This document shows positions 18,113-21,161 of a stretch of 21,161 nucleotides of DNA, piece by piece; within the stretch, counting starts at the first letter, position 1; each line of letters begins with the position of its first letter. The notes under the pieces were generated by a model. It was not told the origin of the DNA. It made no database searches and was given only the letters and a program-made list of their open reading frames with translations. A program made the translations under genes and the position numbers. Location of the stretch: NCBI GenBank assembly GCA_036897095.1, contig JAYMSP010003086.1, positions 1 through 21,161 on the forward strand, read 5' to 3'. Source of the stretch: Plantago elongata. Its lineage: Eukaryota > Streptophyta > Magnoliopsida > Lamiales > Plantaginaceae.

Positions 18113-20434
18113 TCACATTGCATAAATGACCTCACCGCTACTGTCAATGTCAAGGTCAGGGTCCGAGTCGAAATCTTCCATGTCATCATCCATCATGTCA
18201 AGGTTGTATAAACCAGCAGGAGGTATGGTCGCTTCTGCGATTATTTGCATGATCACATCCAAGCTTTGCATGGGCTGGTCTGGTTCTTCAAACTGATTGC
18301 CCAGTGTTCTTTCATCCATCAGATCTGCAGGAAGGTTCTTCAGAAACCAAACATGGTTCCGGATTTCAGGTATGGTGATGCGCTGACCAAGAAAATGTTA
18401 AAAAATATCAGTAAGGACCAGATAAAGTTCAAGAAGAAAGATAAACTGGAGGCCAATAACGGATACACCCTTGAACTATCAGAATTGCAAACACCACCTC
18501 CAATAGGTGATGATGTGACTTTCTTCTGAAAATGTAAATCCCAGAACTCGTCTAACAGACATCTGTCATACTGGGCATACACATATATCCAAAAAACGGT
18601 TTATAGGAGTATAAAATAAGCGACATTAGAAGGGGGAAGGGGTCAAGATATAAGGCACCCAACATTTTTTCAATTAAAAGAATACAAATCCATACTGTGA
18701 GATAGAGATGAAACTTGAAAGCTCGGTCTCATATTATATTTGGCAGGTTAATATAAATAAATAAAAAATAGTCAACCATGCATCATGCATGAAACTATGT
18801 TTTGAAGATGTTTGAAGACGAACGATGCCATCAATCACTTACTTGTGCTGGGTCTCCAACAAAAATCCTTGATATTAGATGCCAACATTCCTCAGATATC
18901 TTAACATGTTCAGGAATGGAGTATTGAACATTTAAGATTCTCTGTATTGTTTTTCTGTAGTCCTTAGGTTCATCAGGATCCTCAAATGGATAGGCACCAA
19001 CCAGCATCACATACAATGTCACTCCACAAGACCAGACATCTGCAATCTGAAGGGAAAGGCTTTGCTGATATTATATAAATATAAACTTAAATTAACAAAT
19101 AACGGATCAGCCAATAAAACCTATGATGCATGTTATAGAATTGAATTAAAGAACATAAACAGGTATAAATGCCCAGAAGACAGAGCAAAACCAGTTTCAT
19201 TTATTGTACAGAAATTTTCACTATTGCCCCAACGCATGATAACCGCGAAAAGGGGGGGAAGAAAAAAGAACAAGGTCGGGAAGAGGAATATTTAGTCATT
19301 ACACTCATTCTGTATATCGTCAGGGAACAAGTAGTAGATAGTGGAGAACAATTACAGGTTGTGATGAGTGATGACCATGTCACCAGTACATCAAGCATTA
19401 ATGTAGTAAACCAGATAATGCAATCACAACCTTTAATCGTCTAATTATAGATACACGAACTGAAAAACATCTGATTAAAATCCCACAAATGAATCCACAT
19501 TCACAGAAAACATGTGAAAATTTTAAAAAGTCAGCTACTGATCTAACCTTGCCATCATATTCTTTTCTGAGCAGAACCTCAGGGGCAATATATGCAGGAG
19601 TTCCCACCGTGGATTTAGGTTGTGAATGAAGTAAAGAAGACTGTAAAAGTCATAATCAGGTACATCAGGTGAAGTAATCCTCACAAAGGTAGAAGAGAAT
19701 GAGAATGGCCTAATGTCCCTAAGCGATTCAATTGAATGGTCCAAATTTGATAGCTACAAAACCTCAGTGTCTCTAGAAGTTCTGAGACAACAGTGATCAA
19801 ATAGCAGATGAAGTTGCTGTCATGAGAAAGAAGTACCTTGGAATACCCAAAATCGCAAATCTTCAGCCTAGGTGCTGGGCTTCCATCCAACAAAGTATTT
19901 TCAAGCTTCAGGTCCCGATGGCATATTTGCTTTACAAACAAACAAAAGACAGATAAGCTGAATTCAAAATTTACGTCAGGCAGGAATAGAGCGGCAAAAA
20001 TCATTTTATGTTCTTTCAGAAGAGTAAAACATCTAATACCATCGAGTGGCAATAGCTGACTCCAGATATAAGTTGTTGGAAAAAGAAGCGGGCCTGCATG
20101 AAAAACCCAGATAAGAAATTTGCCAAAGGCAATAGCCACATATGTGCTCTCAGAGAAAAAGAAACTATTGCTACTGGACCTCATCCTCATTGAAGCGCCC
20201 TGCATTACATATGCGCTCAAATAACTCTCCTCCAGATGCATACTCCATGACAATAGCCAGATGGGTTGGTGTTAGAATGACCTGAAGCAGATATTCAAGA
20301 AACCAATTAAGTAATCCTTATATATACAGCAATATGCATGTAGAGAGTGAGCGACAAACCTCTTTAAACCTAACAATGTTAGGATGCCTCAATGATCTGT
20401 GGTTGATAATTTCTCTCTGAACATTTTCATCTAT
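18113..20434 (-). CDS. Subclass III SnRK2 protein kinase (SnRK2.2/2.3/2.6-like), 5' exons missing
   Basis: Seven exons are visible, all phase 0 with GT-AG borders: 20434-20360, 20281-20180, 20093-20040, 19929-19837, 19640-19548, 19046-18843 and 18382-18113 (stop TGA). Together they encode about 262 residues. They begin at [14 protein letters not shown] (helix C Glu) and continue with [14 protein letters not shown] (hinge), CHRDLKLEN (catalytic Asp), CDFGYSK, the activation loop [17 protein letters not shown] with the two serines matching OST1 Ser171 and Ser175, and [20 protein letters not shown]. The C-terminus has the SnRK2 box ([20 protein letters not shown]) and an Asp-rich ABA box ending [14 protein letters not shown], which marks subclass III. 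These kinases are released from PP2C inhibition by ABA receptors and phosphorylate ABF factors and guard-cell channels. The N-terminus and glycine loop lie beyond the right edge. The 204-bp exon equals the usual 105 and 99 bp exons joined. Oddities: ECWHLISR and NHVWF, where family members usually have ECRHLISR and NHEWF. No lesion is seen. Confidence 0.93.
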
Positions 20435-21161
20435 CTGCAACACAACAATCAGAAAAGTCACTCCTCCCACCATTAAAGACAAACAAGATCAGCTTACTAG
20501 GTGAAATGACCCAATAGAGCATCATATGCCAGGAAGATAAATGTACACGGGAAGCCAAACCTTTTCCAATATTTAATCAAGGGGCCAAGTCCCTTTATAT
20601 TTGAAGCTTTTGAGTCATGAATATTGTCACCAAAAAAATTCACCAATGCATTACTAAAACTCATAAACGATGCAAACAAAGCTGAGTAGCTAAATAAAAG
20701 TTCAACAAAGTAGTTACATAAAATGATCATCACAGGAACAAGTTCGTAGACTGTAGGAAAAAGTGGTTCAACCACCAAATGCTTACATCAGCAGCTCAGA
20801 GTGAATATTCACACTTGTATTCTGAAAGATACATTACAAGATGATACTCTAATCTAATAGAACGAAACGATCCATTCAGTTTAGCACACACATAATACTT
20901 AAACATGAAGCAGTAGTGCTCCATCAAATGCCAGCAAGAATACTTTTGGAGCTGAAAGTAGAACACTATAACAATATAGAGCAGTGGATATAATTTGATC
21001 TCAAATCCTACGGACATAGACTATTGGTAAACCGGAGCTACTGAAAAAGACAACTGTACAGGTACATTTGTATACCAACAGGGCCTAGCATTGGAAGATC
21101 CAAAGAACATGTAATAGGTGCTTATGCACAAAATTGTGTCATGCACTATGTTTTCCTGCTT
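20435..21161 (-). other. SnRK2 intron running off the window
   Basis: Upstream of the exon starting at 20434 (acceptor GTTGCAG) I find no sequence resembling the preceding exon, which should encode the glycine loop and the ATP-lysine strand ending in ERGEK or similar. The intron is therefore at least 727 bp long. It is AT-rich with no repeat or gene that I recognise. Confidence 0.65.

Noticed and set aside
20497..21017. Minus-strand frames of 93 and 73 codons near the right edge
   Set aside because: They lie within the SnRK2 intron, show no kinase sequence and are AT-rich chance frames.
1..21161. CRISPR arrays, operons, riboswitches and bacterial-type systems
   Set aside because: The window is clearly plant nuclear DNA; no regularly spaced repeats or bacterial gene arrangement are present.

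Overview
This window is nuclear DNA from a flowering plant. The evidence is plant-specific or plant-typical genes (a plastid import subunit, a plant-only SnRK2 kinase, a PB1-domain protein), introns with GT-AG borders, a plant tRNA-Trp, a Ty1-copia element and hAT-type miniature elements in AT-rich DNA. The gene sequences look eudicot; an asterid is only a guess.

Layout. Positions 1-122 hold the first about 40 codons of a PB1-domain protein read leftward off the window edge. Its upstream side abuts a hAT-like fragment (181-337), then a decayed Ty1-copia retrotransposon on the minus strand (338-4151) with one LTR, no gag, a broken pol and no second LTR. From 4152 to about 9975 the DNA is AT-rich and gene-poor, but holds two adjacent hAT-type non-autonomous elements. 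The first (6362-7040) has a perfect 8-bp target duplication and a GC-richer, pyrimidine-rich core. The second is at 7099-7731.

Positions 9978-15810 contain a tandem segmental duplication of a tRNA-Trp(CCA) gene plus a convergent TIC20-I gene. Copy A has an intact TIC20-I with a 5'-UTR intron and two coding exons. Copy B keeps an intact-looking tRNA-Trp, but its TIC20 has lost the first coding exon and has an in-frame stop inside a frame-shifted patch. From 15811 to about 18100 there is no confident gene, only small tandem duplications, a TE terminus and a strong hairpin. From 18113 to the right edge lies the 3' two-thirds of a subclass III SnRK2 (SnRK2.2/2.3/2.6-like) ABA-signalling kinase on the minus strand: seven exons, all in phase with GT-AG borders. 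Its first exons lie beyond the window.

The genes are not an operon or a pathway; they are neighbours. TIC20-I works in the chloroplast inner envelope, SnRK2 in abscisic acid signalling, and the tRNAs in cytosolic translation. I found no convincing new multi-gene system. The most interesting items are the duplicated tRNA-Trp/TIC20 pair with its almost open second copy, the hAT element with a captured-looking core, and the merged exon in the kinase gene.
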